Positions 18,980-27,068 of a stretch of 64,000 nt of DNA are shown here, piece after piece. Source of the stretch: Pararobbsia silviterrae (lineage in GTDB: Bacteria; Pseudomonadota; Gammaproteobacteria; Burkholderiales; Burkholderiaceae); the NCBI RefSeq assembly GCF_003628125.1, contig NZ_RBZU01000009.1, forward strand, positions 216,971-280,970. Reading direction: 5' to 3'. Below the pieces are notes generated by a model. It saw only the letters and a program-made list of their open reading frames with translations, was not told the DNA's origin and did not search any database. The translations under genes were made by a program, and so were the position numbers. Every line of letters starts with the position of its first letter. Position 1 is the first letter of the stretch.

Positions 18980-19710
18980 TCGTGCATGACGGTCGGCGCG
19001 CCGACGAATCGGCCGACGAGCATCTCGCGTTTCCAGCCGAACCCGGGCGCTCTGCGCGCGTCGAAGCCCGCCGCGATGAGCGCGCGCCGCACCGCGCCCG
19101 CGCTTGTATAGGTCGCGAGCGTTGCGCCTTCGTTGGCCATCCGCGTGAGCGCAGCGATCAGCGCGGGCGACCAGAGTTCGGGATTTTTCGCGGGAGAAAA
19201 TCCATCGAGATAGAACGCATCGGCGCGCATGTCGAGCGCGGGAAGGGCCGTGACCGCATCGGCGAAGATCAGCGTGAGCCGCACGCGATCGTGTTCGAAC
19301 GCGATCGCGTGCGTGCCCGGCGTCAAGGCGGGCCAGACATGCGCGAGGTCGTGCGCGCGTTGCGCGAGCGCGGGATCGTCGATGACGGCATCGAAGGCGC
19401 GCTCGAGATCGGCGCGCGTCATCGGATACTTTTCGAGCGAGACAAAGTGCAGCGTCTCGCAACGCTGCGGATCGTCGCGCCAGGCTGACCACGTCGTCAA
19501 GAAATTGATCCCCATGCCGAAGCCCGTTTCGAGCACGGTAAACGTGCGGGCATCGCGCCAGCGGCGCGGCAGCGCATTGCCTTCGAGAAAGACATGCCGT
19601 GCCTGCGCGAGCGCACCCGCGGCGCTATGGTAGATATCGTCGTGCAAGACGGAATATGGCGTGCCGTCTTCGCGAAACGCGACGGATGCGGGCATCAGGG
19701 GATCGGTCAT
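18967..19710 (-). CDS. tRNA 5-methylaminomethyl-2-thiouridine methyltransferase domain protein (MnmD type)
   Basis: A 247-residue SAM-dependent methyltransferase matching the N-terminal half of MnmC. Motifs are '[16 protein letters not shown]' (SAM binding), [12 protein letters not shown], and '[18 protein letters not shown]' (catalytic Asp loop). In MnmC this domain methylates nm5s2U34 of tRNA to mnm5s2U. The FAD oxidoreductase domain that normally follows is absent: the frame stops at 18967 with no related sequence beyond, because polB occupies the adjacent DNA. It may be a stand-alone MnmD, with the oxidoreductase elsewhere or replaced by another route. Confidence 0.85.
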   Translation of the reverse strand: MTDPLMPASVAFREDGTPYSVLHDDIYHSAAGALAQARHVFLEGNALPRRWRDARTFTVLETGFGMGINFLTTWSAWRDDPQRCETLHFVSLEKYPMTRADLERAFDAVIDDPALAQRAHDLAHVWPALTPGTHAIAFEHDRVRLTLIFADAVTALPALDMRADAFYLDGFSPAKNPELWSPALIAALTRMANEGATLATYTSAGAVRRALIAAGFDARRAPGFGWKREMLVGRFVGAPTVMHDQNN

Positions 19711-19798
19711 GGCGAGCGGGAATCGATTGTCCGCATGATAGCTGCGCTAGACTGTGCCGTCGCGAAAGCCGATACGTCGGTCATTACGAGGGGATGCC

Positions 19799-20200
19799 AT
19801 GATCCGCAAGACGCTGAATGCATCGCGCCTTCAGAGCGAAGTCAGCCGCCGTCTGCAACGATTGCCCGAAATCGTCGATGAAGGCGTTCGGATTGCCGTG
19901 CCGCGGCCTCGGCAGCAGGCGCCTGATGCGAGCGGATGCAATTGGTCGATGAAGCACTTCGGCAACGCGGCGGGTTTCGAGCGTCTGATCGCGACGGTGA
20001 TCGAAGCCGTCCGGAAAGAGTACAACCTCGCCGATGAAGCGCAGGGCGGCGAGGGCAGTGATCCGTTCGGCGGCGATCCGTCGGGCGGTGATTCGTCGAG
20101 CGGCAATCCATCGGGCAGCGATCCGTTTGGAAGCGATCCGTCGGACGGCAATGCTTCAGGCAACGATCCGTTCGCGCTGTTCGAGCGCAAGCCTGATTGA
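19799..20200 (+). CDS. Conserved hypothetical protein with pentapeptide-repeat tail
   Basis: 133 residues from ATG 19799, which has GAGGGG just upstream; in-frame upstream codons lack one. The N-terminal 80 residues ('MIRKTLNASRLQSEVSRRLQ', then PEIVDEGVRIAVPRP, CNWSMKHFGNAAGF, VRKEYNLADE) look like a small conserved Burkholderiaceae protein of unknown function. The C-terminal 45 residues are Gly/Ser/Asp/Pro-rich, composed of eight degenerate five-residue units. No signal peptide or membrane segment. It is transcribed away from mnmD and ends 76 bases before a heptanucleotide tandem repeat. No function is proposed. Confidence 0.78.
   Translation: MIRKTLNASRLQSEVSRRLQRLPEIVDEGVRIAVPRPRQQAPDASGCNWSMKHFGNAAGFERLIATVIEAVRKEYNLADEAQGGEGSDPFGGDPSGGDSSSGNPSGSDPFGSDPSDGNASGNDPFALFERKPD
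20054..20173 (+). repeat. Eight 15-base tandem repeats encoding a GSDPF-like tail
   Basis: Eight in-frame 15-base units encode GSDPF, GGDPS, GGDSS, SGNPS, GSDPF, GSDPS, DGNAS and GNDPF at the end of the hypothetical protein. Codon differences between units show the array is not recent. Confidence 0.85.
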
Positions 20201-20718
20201 TTCTCAGGGCGGGACTGCAATGTGCCTTGCGGTGTCGCGTTCCGGCTTCAAGCTCAAGCCCAAGGTTAAGGACTAGGGACCAAGGACCAAGGACCAAGGA
20301 CCAAGGACCAAGGACCAAGGACCAAGGATTAGGGACTCATCCTTAGCACCGAGTGGCGGCCCATAACGAACGTCAGCACGAGCGCGAAACGTGCCGCAAA
20401 CTCGGACCGCGAACGCCGGCAAGTCTTTACCGCATCGGCGTGATGCCTGTGCGCCGCGGTTTTTTCGTGTAGATTACGGCCCTATGAACCCACGCGCATG
20501 CTTCTCGTCCTTGCTCGCTCTGTCGGCCGATCCGGCCGCCATGTCGACGCGCGTCGTGCTCAAAGCCAAAAAACAGCCGCTCATCTGACCGGAGCGCTGT
20601 TCCGTCAGATGTGACGGAACCGCTGCGGATCACTCTCCCTTCTTGCGCGCTGTCTCCGTTCCACTGGCGGTCTCGATCGGTCTTCGTCGATTGACCCATA
20701 GCCTATTGGAGCGTTCTT
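20201..20718. other. Intergenic region with tandem repeat and hairpin upstream of dapA paralogue
   Basis: 518 bases. It contains the heptanucleotide array (20277-20325) and a perfect hairpin with 9-bp arms GTTCCGTCA (20599-20607 and 20612-20620). A short open frame at 20484-20588 begins MNPRACFSSLLALS and ends VVLKAKKQPLI. That frame lacks a ribosome site; being followed by the hairpin it could be a leader peptide, but this is weak. A T-rich stretch at 20460-20470 could be part of a promoter. Confidence 0.45.
20277..20325 (+). repeat. Heptanucleotide tandem repeat (GGACCAA)7
   Basis: Seven perfect GGACCAA units, flanked by degenerate copies (GGACTAG before, GGATTAG after). A perfect short repeat of this length is prone to slippage. 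It is outside any recognised reading frame, 76 bases after the hypothetical gene and about 390 bases before the dapA paralogue. Confidence 0.9.
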
Positions 20719-21633
20719 ATGTCTGAGTTCACCGGTATCTGGATTCCGCTTGTCACGCCGTTCGCGCGAGGCGCGGTCGATTTCGCCGCGTTGCGCGCAC
20801 TCGTCGCCTCGTATGTCGAGACGGGCATCGCGGGCTTCGTCGCGCTTGGCACGACAGGCGAACCCGCCTCGCTCGATGATGACGAACAGCGCGCGGTGCT
20901 CGCGACGATCCTCGAAACAGCGGGCGATTTGCGTGTCGTCGCAGGGGTGGCCGGCAATCACGCCGGTGCGCTGCTCGCGCGCGTGTGCGAACTCAACGGC
21001 CTGCCGCTCGCGGGCATCCTGGTTCCCGCGCCGTATTACGTTCGTCCTTCGCAGCAGGGGCTGCATGCGCATTTCACGGCGCTTGCCGATGCGAGCACGC
21101 ATCCGTTGATGGTCTATGACATCCCGTATCGGACCGGTGTGCGTATCGAACTCGACACGCTGTTGTCGCTCGCCGCGCATCCGAACATTGTTGCGATCAA
21201 GGATTGCGCGCAATCGCTCGATACGACACTCGCATTGATTCGCGACGGTCGGCTCGCCGTGCTTGCTGGAGACGATCTCCAGTTCTTCAACACGATATGC
21301 CTCGGCGGCCATGGCGCGATCGCGGCCAGTGCGCATCTCCATCCGCGCGCATTCGTCGCGGTCTGGGAGGCCGCGCGTGCGGGACGGCTCGATATCGCGC
21401 GCGATGCGTTTCACCGGATCGTGCCGCTGATCCAGGCACTCGGTGCCGAACCGAATCCCGGACCGGTCAAGGCCGCATTGTCGTTGTCGGGGCGCATCGA
21501 CGCCGATCTTCGCGCGCCGATGACGCGCGCATCCGACGCGATGTTCGAGCGTCTGCGCGCGGTGCTCGACGAAGCGAGCATGCCGCATGAGGACGCAGAT
21601 GCGCGTGCCGTCCGACTCGAAGCCCAAGCCTGA
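20719..21633 (+). CDS. 4-hydroxy-tetrahydrodipicolinate synthase family protein (DapA paralogue)
   Basis: A 304-residue class I aldolase-like lyase. The Schiff-base Lys161 (VAIKDCAQS) and the catalytic triad Thr45-Tyr106/107-Tyr133 with Arg138 (YDIPYRTG) sit at nearly the same positions as in E. coli DapA, and GTTGE is intact. It probably condenses pyruvate with aspartate semialdehyde or a related aldehyde. As DapA paralogues are common and no lysine gene is adjacent, a role in a catabolic aldol reaction is equally possible. RBS GGAG lies seven bases before ATG 20719. It converges with the sugar transporter operon 48 bases away. Confidence 0.88.
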   Translation: MSEFTGIWIPLVTPFARGAVDFAALRALVASYVETGIAGFVALGTTGEPASLDDDEQRAVLATILETAGDLRVVAGVAGNHAGALLARVCELNGLPLAGILVPAPYYVRPSQQGLHAHFTALADASTHPLMVYDIPYRTGVRIELDTLLSLAAHPNIVAIKDCAQSLDTTLALIRDGRLAVLAGDDLQFFNTICLGGHGAIAASAHLHPRAFVAVWEAARAGRLDIARDAFHRIVPLIQALGAEPNPGPVKAALSLSGRIDADLRAPMTRASDAMFERLRAVLDEASMPHEDADARAVRLEAQA

Positions 21634-21681
21634 ATCGAAGCCCAAGCCCAAACCGGCCGCGCATGCGCGCGCCGGCTCGGC

Positions 21682-22521
21682 TCAACCCTTGACCGCGCCC
21701 GCCGTGAGCCCCGAGACGATTCGCTTCTGAAACACGAGCACGAGCGCCACGACCGGCACCGTGACGAGTACCGAGGCCGCCATGATGTTCGCCCACGGCA
21801 ATTCGTGCGCGCTGCCGCCCGTGATCATCGAGATCGCGACGGGCACCGTGCGTTGCTCGTTGGTCAGCGTGAACGTGAGCGCGAACAGGAACTCGTTCCA
21901 GGCCGCGATAAACGCGAGCAGGCCGGTCGTCACGAGCGCCGGCATCATCAGCGGCACGAAGATGCGCGTGAGCACCGACCACGGGCTTGCGCCGTCCATG
22001 ATCGCGGCTTCCTCGAGTTCCTGCGGCAGGCCCTGCACGTAAGTCGTCAGCACCCAGACCGTGAACGGCAGCGTGAAGATCATGTACGAGAGCGCGAGCG
22101 AAGCCAGATTGTTGTAGAGGCCCAGCGCGCGAATCAACTCGAACATGCCCGACAACACCGCGACCTGGGGAAACATCGAGACGCCGAGGATCGAGACGAG
22201 GATCGTCTGCCGGCCGCGGAACGTCACGCGGCCCAGCGCATAGGCCGCAGTGATGCCGAGCAGCGTCGACAGCACGACGACCGCGAGCGAGACGAGAATC
22301 GAGTTCAGCAGATTCGCGGCGAAAGGCTGGCCCTCGAAGATGCGCACATAATTGCGCCATTCGAAGTACGCGGGGTAGTAGTCGATCCGGAACAACTGCG
22401 ACGCGGGCTTCAGCGACGAAATGACCGCGTAGTAGAACGGAAACACGGCGTAGAACACGATGACTGCGACGAGCGCATAGAACGCGGTGGTCCGGACGAT
22501 CCTGCCGGGTGTCATGGGCAT
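21682..22521 (-). CDS. ABC sugar transporter permease, MalG type
   Basis: A 279-residue inner-membrane permease with six predicted helices and the EAA loop 'LEEAAIMDGASPWSVLTRIF' that contacts the ATPase. It is most like the carbohydrate (CUT1) family MalG/ThuG/AglG. It starts one base after the partner permease stop codon, so they are translationally coupled. It is last in the order GH13 enzyme, binding protein, MalF-type, MalG-type. No ATPase gene (MalK/UgpC/MsiK type) follows; one must come from elsewhere. Confidence 0.92.
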   Translation of the reverse strand: MPMTPGRIVRTTAFYALVAVIVFYAVFPFYYAVISSLKPASQLFRIDYYPAYFEWRNYVRIFEGQPFAANLLNSILVSLAVVVLSTLLGITAAYALGRVTFRGRQTILVSILGVSMFPQVAVLSGMFELIRALGLYNNLASLALSYMIFTLPFTVWVLTTYVQGLPQELEEAAIMDGASPWSVLTRIFVPLMMPALVTTGLLAFIAAWNEFLFALTFTLTNEQRTVPVAISMITGGSAHELPWANIMAASVLVTVPVVALVLVFQKRIVSGLTAGAVKG

Positions 22522-22522
22522 A

Positions 22523-23515
22523 TCAGGACTCCGACGCCGAACGCGAGCGGCCGACGAAGATCATCACCGTCACGCAGAACGCGATGACGAGGAACAGCAG
22601 CGTCGAGGCGGCCGAGCCGTATCCGACCTCCTGGAAATCGACGAGCTGCTGGCGCGCATAGACCGACATCGACATCGTGTCGGTGCTATTGGAGGTCAAG
22701 ACATAGATGAGGTCGAAGACGCGCAAGGCATCGAGCGCGCGGAACACGACCGCGACGACGAGCGCCGGACGAATCAGCGGCAAGGTGATGCGGAAGAAGG
22801 CCTGGACCGCACTCGCGCCGTCGATCTTCGCGGCCTCGAAGCAATCGGCCGGCAGCAGCTGCAGCCCCGCGAGAATCAGCAGCGCCATGAACGGCGTCGT
22901 TTTCCAGACATCGACGAGGACCACCGCAACGAGCGCGAGATGCGGATCGGCAGTCCATGCGACCGGATGCGAGAGCACGCCGATCGCCATCAACGCGTGG
23001 TTCAGAATGCCGAACTGATCGTTGAGCATCCAGCCCCACATGCGCGCCGAGACGATCGTTGGAATCGCCCAGGGAATGAGCACGGCGGCACGGACGATGC
23101 CGCGTCCGCGGAACGGCGTATTGAGCACGAGCGCGACGACCATGCCGAAGACGGTTTCGAGCGCGACGGAAGCGATCGTGAACGCGATCGTATTGCGTAC
23201 CGCACGCCACCAGTCGGGATCGGCGAGCAGCCCGCTCCAGCGGCCGTCGTCGTCATGGCTCAGGTAGTTCGACACGCCGATCCACTCCGCATGGTGCAGA
23301 TCGGCGAGATTCGCGTTCGTGAAACCGAACCAGATCGTACGCGCGAGCGGCCAGCCCGCGACGAGCGCGAGCACGACGAGCATCGGCATCAGAAACATCC
23401 ATGCCGCGCGCACGCGCTCATGTTCGAGCGAGGCACGGCGCCCGCGTCGCGCACCGGTGTCCGGAGCGGGCGCGAGTGCGGCGCCCGAAGCACTCGCTGA
23501 CTTGCTCATCACCAT
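22523..23515 (-). CDS. ABC sugar transporter permease, MalF type
   Basis: 330 residues with an N-terminal arginine-rich cytoplasmic segment, then six membrane helices and the EAA loop 'CFEAAKIDGASAVQAFFRI'. It forms the heterodimeric channel with the MalG-type subunit. Its ATG overlaps the 3' end of the binding-protein gene by seven bases. The family and the downstream glycosidase indicate a CUT1 di- or oligosaccharide importer for alpha-glucosides such as trehalose, maltose or sucrose. Confidence 0.92.
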   Translation of the reverse strand: MVMSKSASASGAALAPAPDTGARRGRRASLEHERVRAAWMFLMPMLVVLALVAGWPLARTIWFGFTNANLADLHHAEWIGVSNYLSHDDDGRWSGLLADPDWWRAVRNTIAFTIASVALETVFGMVVALVLNTPFRGRGIVRAAVLIPWAIPTIVSARMWGWMLNDQFGILNHALMAIGVLSHPVAWTADPHLALVAVVLVDVWKTTPFMALLILAGLQLLPADCFEAAKIDGASAVQAFFRITLPLIRPALVVAVVFRALDALRVFDLIYVLTSNSTDTMSMSVYARQQLVDFQEVGYGSAASTLLFLVIAFCVTVMIFVGRSRSASES

Positions 23516-24783
23516 TTTCCGCCGTGGCTGAGTCCGTGAAGCTTGTCGTCAAGATCCTTGAGGCTCGCGGCCGGATCCGTATTGCCCGACAACGCAGCAT
23601 ACGCCGCGCCCGAGAACTCGGTGCTGACCTGGTTATAGCGCGTCTTCGTGATCGACGAGGGCCGCGCGACCGCGTTGACGAGGTTGTCATGCAAGGAATC
23701 GGCGAACGGCCCGATTGCGTCGCGGACGTCCTTGTCCTTGTAGAGCGCCTCGATCGTCGACGCATAACCGCCTTCGATCGCACGACGCTTCTGCTCGGGC
23801 TCGCTCGTCAGGTACATGACGAGACTCGCGGCGGCATCCGGGTTCTTCGAGTATTTCGACACGGCGAGCTGCCAGCCGCCGAGCACGGCCGCGTGGCGTC
23901 CGTTCGCGCCGCCCATCGGCAAGGTCGTGATGCCGACCTTGCCCTTGATCGGACTGTCGGCGCTGTTCGCGAGCGACCACGCGTACGGCCAGTTCCGCAT
24001 AAAGACGGCGTCGCCCGACTGGAACACGCCGCGCGCTTCCTCTTCCTGGTAATTGAGCACGCCCTCGGGGCTGATCGTGCCGACCCAGCCGCGCGCCATC
24101 TTGAGCGCATTGACCGCCGCGGGATTGTCGATCGTGACCTTGCCCGACGCATCGACGATCGCGCCGCCGTTATAGCTCTGGACCCATTCGAGCGCGTTGC
24201 AGGTCAGGCCTTCGTAATTCTTGCCTTGCCAGACGAAGCCCCACATCTTGCTGTTGCCGGCCGCGCGTTCCGCGTCCTGGATCTTCTTCGCATCGGCCGT
24301 GAGTTCTTCCCAGGTCTTCGGCACGTCGACGTGGTACTTGTCGAGCAAATCCTTGCGGTAGTACATGACGCCCGCGTCGGCGAACCACGGCATCGCGACG
24401 AGGCGGCCGCCGACCGTGTCGTTCTTGACATAGACGGGGAAGTCGCCCGCGGTGCCGTTGCCCGCGTACTTCGTCAGATCGATGAGGTCCTGCGCGAGGA
24501 TGCCGGGCCAGACCACGTCGATCTGCAGCACGTCGATATCGGACGAACCCGCGCTCAGCAATTGTTGATAGAGCGCGAGCTGACCCGATGCGGGCATCGA
24601 GACGATCTTGACCTCGTTGCCGGTTTTCTTCGCCCAGGCTTGCGCGCCTTGCGTGCATTGTTCGAGGTCGTGACCTGTCGCGCTGCAGGAAATCGTGACG
24701 GTCACGGCCGATGCCGTGCCGATGTGCAGCAGTGAGCCCACAAGCATGCTCGCGCCGAGCACGGCCATCTTACGCATGTCCAT
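23509..24783 (-). CDS. ABC sugar transporter substrate-binding protein
   Basis: A 424-residue periplasmic binding protein (family 1). The signal peptide is residues 1-26 (cleavage after GTASA). The mature part has the ThuE-like segments 'CTQGAQAWAKKTGNEVKIV', DVLQIDVVWPGILAQDL, MPWFADAGVMYYRKDLL and 'FMRNWPYAWSLANS'. CAGGAGG precedes the ATG at 24783; a second ATG two codons on is also possible. It delivers an alpha-glucoside to the two permeases encoded downstream. It starts 141 bases after the GH13 gene and that gap holds no gene. Confidence 0.92.
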   Translation of the reverse strand: MDMRKMAVLGASMLVGSLLHIGTASAVTVTISCSATGHDLEQCTQGAQAWAKKTGNEVKIVSMPASGQLALYQQLLSAGSSDIDVLQIDVVWPGILAQDLIDLTKYAGNGTAGDFPVYVKNDTVGGRLVAMPWFADAGVMYYRKDLLDKYHVDVPKTWEELTADAKKIQDAERAAGNSKMWGFVWQGKNYEGLTCNALEWVQSYNGGAIVDASGKVTIDNPAAVNALKMARGWVGTISPEGVLNYQEEEARGVFQSGDAVFMRNWPYAWSLANSADSPIKGKVGITTLPMGGANGRHAAVLGGWQLAVSKYSKNPDAAASLVMYLTSEPEQKRRAIEGGYASTIEALYKDKDVRDAIGPFADSLHDNLVNAVARPSSITKTRYNQVSTEFSGAAYAALSGNTDPAASLKDLDDKLHGLSHGGKW

Positions 24784-24924
24784 GTTGCCTCCTGTCTCGC
24801 GGGCGTCGCGGTTCCGCGCGCCCTTGTCGGTTTGAATTTGACGCGTGATGACGCAGCGGTGCTGCGCCGGCGACGCGACGCGTCTTGCGCGCCGCCGGTC
24901 GGTCCTGCGGATGCGCTCTGATGC

Positions 24925-26595
24925 TTACGCCGATGTCGGGTGCAGCCCGGCAAAAAACGCGCCGTAGCCGGGCACGGTCACGCTTCGATCCGCGAGCTGC
25001 GCCGTGAAGCCATGTCCGCTCAGCGGCTCGATCGCGCCGAGCGACGCATCGAGATCGAAGCGTGCGGGCCGCTCGGACAGATTGAACAGCGCGAGCACGC
25101 GTTGATGGTCATGCTCGCGAATCCATGCAAGCGCGTTGGGCGGTGCGTCGATGAACCGGATCGACCCTTTGACGAGACTCGTGTGCGCGCTGCGCCAGAC
25201 GAGGAAACGTCGATACGCATTGAGCACGGAGTCGGGATCGGCATCCTGGACGTCGACGGCCCGCGCCGCGTGCTCGGCCGGCACCGGCAGCCAAGGCTGC
25301 GCGCGCGAGAAGCCCGCGTGCTCGGCGCTCGAGGTCCACGGCATCGGCGTGCGGCAGCCGTCGCGCCCCTTGAATTCAGGCCAGAACGTGATGCCGTACG
25401 GATCGCGCAAGGCCTCGAACGGGATCTGCGCCTCGGTGAGTCCGAGTTCCTCGCCTTGGTAGATGCAGACGCTGCCGCGCAAGCTCAGCAGCAGCGCCAT
25501 GAGGACCTTCGCGAGCGCCGCGGGCGCTCTGCCGCCGCCCCAGCGGCTCATGACGCGCTCGACGTCGTGATTGCCGATCGACCAGCACGGCCAGCCGCCG
25601 CCGATCCGCGATTCGAGCGCTTCGACGGTTTGCCGGATATAGGTCGCGCTGAATTCGTGCGTGAGCAGGCTGAACGTGTAGGCCTTGTGCAGACGGTCGG
25701 TGCCCGTCGTGTACTCGGCCATCGTGCCGAAAGGATCGTCGTCGGCGACTTCGCCGATCGTCGTCGTGGCCGGGTAGCGATCGAGCAGCGCTCGCAGCGC
25801 GTTCAGAAACGCGAGATTTTCCGGCTGACTCTTGTCGTAGACATGCCGCTGGAACCCATACGGATTCGACAGCGGAATCGCGTCCATGCCGACCTTGCGG
25901 ACATCCTTCGGCGGATTGTCGCGCAGCAGGCGGTCGTGGAAATAGAAGTTGACGGTGTCGAGCCGCAGGCCGTCGACGCCGCGATCGAGCCAGAATTTGA
26001 CCTCGTCGAGCATCTGCGCGCGAACGTCCGGATGATGGAAGTTCAGATCGGGCTGGCTCGCGAGGAAGTTGTGCAGGTAATACTGGCAGCGTCGCGAATC
26101 CCATTGCCATGCCGAGCCGCCGAAGATCGACAACCAGTTGTTCGGCGGCGTGCCGTCCGGTTTCGGATCGGCCCATACGTACCAGTCCGCTCTCGGATTC
26201 GTGCGGTCCGCGCGGCTTTCGCGGAACCACGGATGTTCATCGGACGTGTGGCTCAACACCTTGTCGATAAGGACCTTGAGACCCAGCTGATGCGCGCGTT
26301 CGACGAGCGCATCGAAATCGGCGAGCGTGCCGAAGATCGGATCGACGTCGCGATAGTCGGACACGTCGTAACCGAAGTCCTTCATCGGCGAGCGGAAGAA
26401 CGGCGACAGCCAGATCGCGTCGACGCCGAGCTGCGCGATGTAATCGAGCCGGGACGTGATGCCGGGCAGGTCGCCCGTGCCGTCGGAGTTGGCGTCGGCG
26501 AAGCTGCGCGGATAGATTTGGTAGATCACGCCGCCGCGCCACCACTCGGTGGGCTTGAGGCTGGCGTGACGAACAGAGGCGAGGCGGTCATTCAT
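24925..26595 (-). CDS. Alpha-glucosidase, glycoside hydrolase family 13
   Basis: A 556-residue cytoplasmic GH13 enzyme without a signal peptide. The catalytic triad is visible: nucleophile Asp213 in GLRLDTVNF, acid/base Glu282 in IGEVADDD, and the transition-state Asp344 in GNHDVERV. The N-terminal WWRGGVIYQIYPRSF and ITSRLDYIAQLGVDAIW are typical of oligo-1,6-glucosidase/alpha-glucosidase (AglA-like) subfamilies. It would hydrolyse the disaccharide brought in by the adjacent ABC transporter to glucose. It is the first gene of the operon, preceded by about 175 untranslated bases that contain a LacI-type operator. Confidence 0.93.
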   Translation of the reverse strand: MNDRLASVRHASLKPTEWWRGGVIYQIYPRSFADANSDGTGDLPGITSRLDYIAQLGVDAIWLSPFFRSPMKDFGYDVSDYRDVDPIFGTLADFDALVERAHQLGLKVLIDKVLSHTSDEHPWFRESRADRTNPRADWYVWADPKPDGTPPNNWLSIFGGSAWQWDSRRCQYYLHNFLASQPDLNFHHPDVRAQMLDEVKFWLDRGVDGLRLDTVNFYFHDRLLRDNPPKDVRKVGMDAIPLSNPYGFQRHVYDKSQPENLAFLNALRALLDRYPATTTIGEVADDDPFGTMAEYTTGTDRLHKAYTFSLLTHEFSATYIRQTVEALESRIGGGWPCWSIGNHDVERVMSRWGGGRAPAALAKVLMALLLSLRGSVCIYQGEELGLTEAQIPFEALRDPYGITFWPEFKGRDGCRTPMPWTSSAEHAGFSRAQPWLPVPAEHAARAVDVQDADPDSVLNAYRRFLVWRSAHTSLVKGSIRFIDAPPNALAWIREHDHQRVLALFNLSERPARFDLDASLGAIEPLSGHGFTAQLADRSVTVPGYGAFFAGLHPTSA

Positions 26596-26760
26596 CGTGC
26601 ATACCTTTGGATCGCTCCATATGGACAGCGAGTGAACTGCGAGAGGCGGGGACCGCGGATCCGGTGTGAATACGTCGCGGATACGTCATGGATCCCCGCG
26701 ACGCCGAATCCGCGAGCACAACGGATTCGGCAAGCTTTTTTGGATCGATCGATCGGGTTT

Positions 26761-26776
26761 TCCAAAGCGCTTTGGA
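26761..26776. promoter_or_regulatory. LacI-type operator in the alpha-glucoside operon promoter
   Basis: TCCAAAGCGCTTTGGA is a perfect 16-base palindrome with the CG-centred core usual for LacI/GalR regulators. On the minus strand a weak promoter (TTGTAT, 16 bases, TAAATT) ends just before it, so binding would block transcription of the GH13-transporter operon. Confidence 0.78.
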
Positions 26777-26954
26777 ACGCAATTTAGCAGCCGTATCGCG
26801 CAATACAAGGACTTTTTGAAGACCTCAGGGTAAACGGGTAAATGCGCCGCAACAAAGAAAACACCGGGTGCGATATCCATTTTTGTGAAACGGCCGCGAG
26901 GAGAGGCGCGTATGCCGGCCCTCGGCGAAGTGCGTCGATGCGCTGAAGTTTGGG

Positions 26955-26982
26955 ATCGAATTCAAAGCGCTTTGAATTCGAT
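26955..26982. promoter_or_regulatory. 28-base LacI-type operator upstream of lacI
   Basis: A perfect palindrome whose half is ATCGAATTCAAAGC. It shares the 12-base core CAAAGCGCTTTG with the operator 190 bases away. It lies 86 bases before the lacI start, which suggests autoregulation and possibly looping between the two sites. The whole 26596-27068 region otherwise holds no gene. Confidence 0.8.
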
Positions 26983-27068
26983 GTATTTCGGGGGTACCAT
27001 GCGGGACCCTGCATAAAGCATGACGACGCACGGCGATGTCGCGTGCGTTGCCGTTCCGGCACACGTCG

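Noticed and set aside
17702..19492. 596-codon minus-strand frame across polB and mnmD
   Set aside because: It covers the polB catalytic motifs on the other strand and the mnmD gene in another frame; no ribosome site or family match.
18967..19710. mnmC broken by a frameshift
   Set aside because: No sequence resembling the FAD oxidoreductase domain was found in any frame downstream; polB lies there intact, so truncation or a stand-alone domain is more likely than a frameshift.
20484..20588. 34-residue small open frame before the dapA paralogue as a leader peptide
   Set aside because: No ribosome site and no run of regulatory codons; only the following hairpin supports it, so it is mentioned in the intergenic entry but not called.
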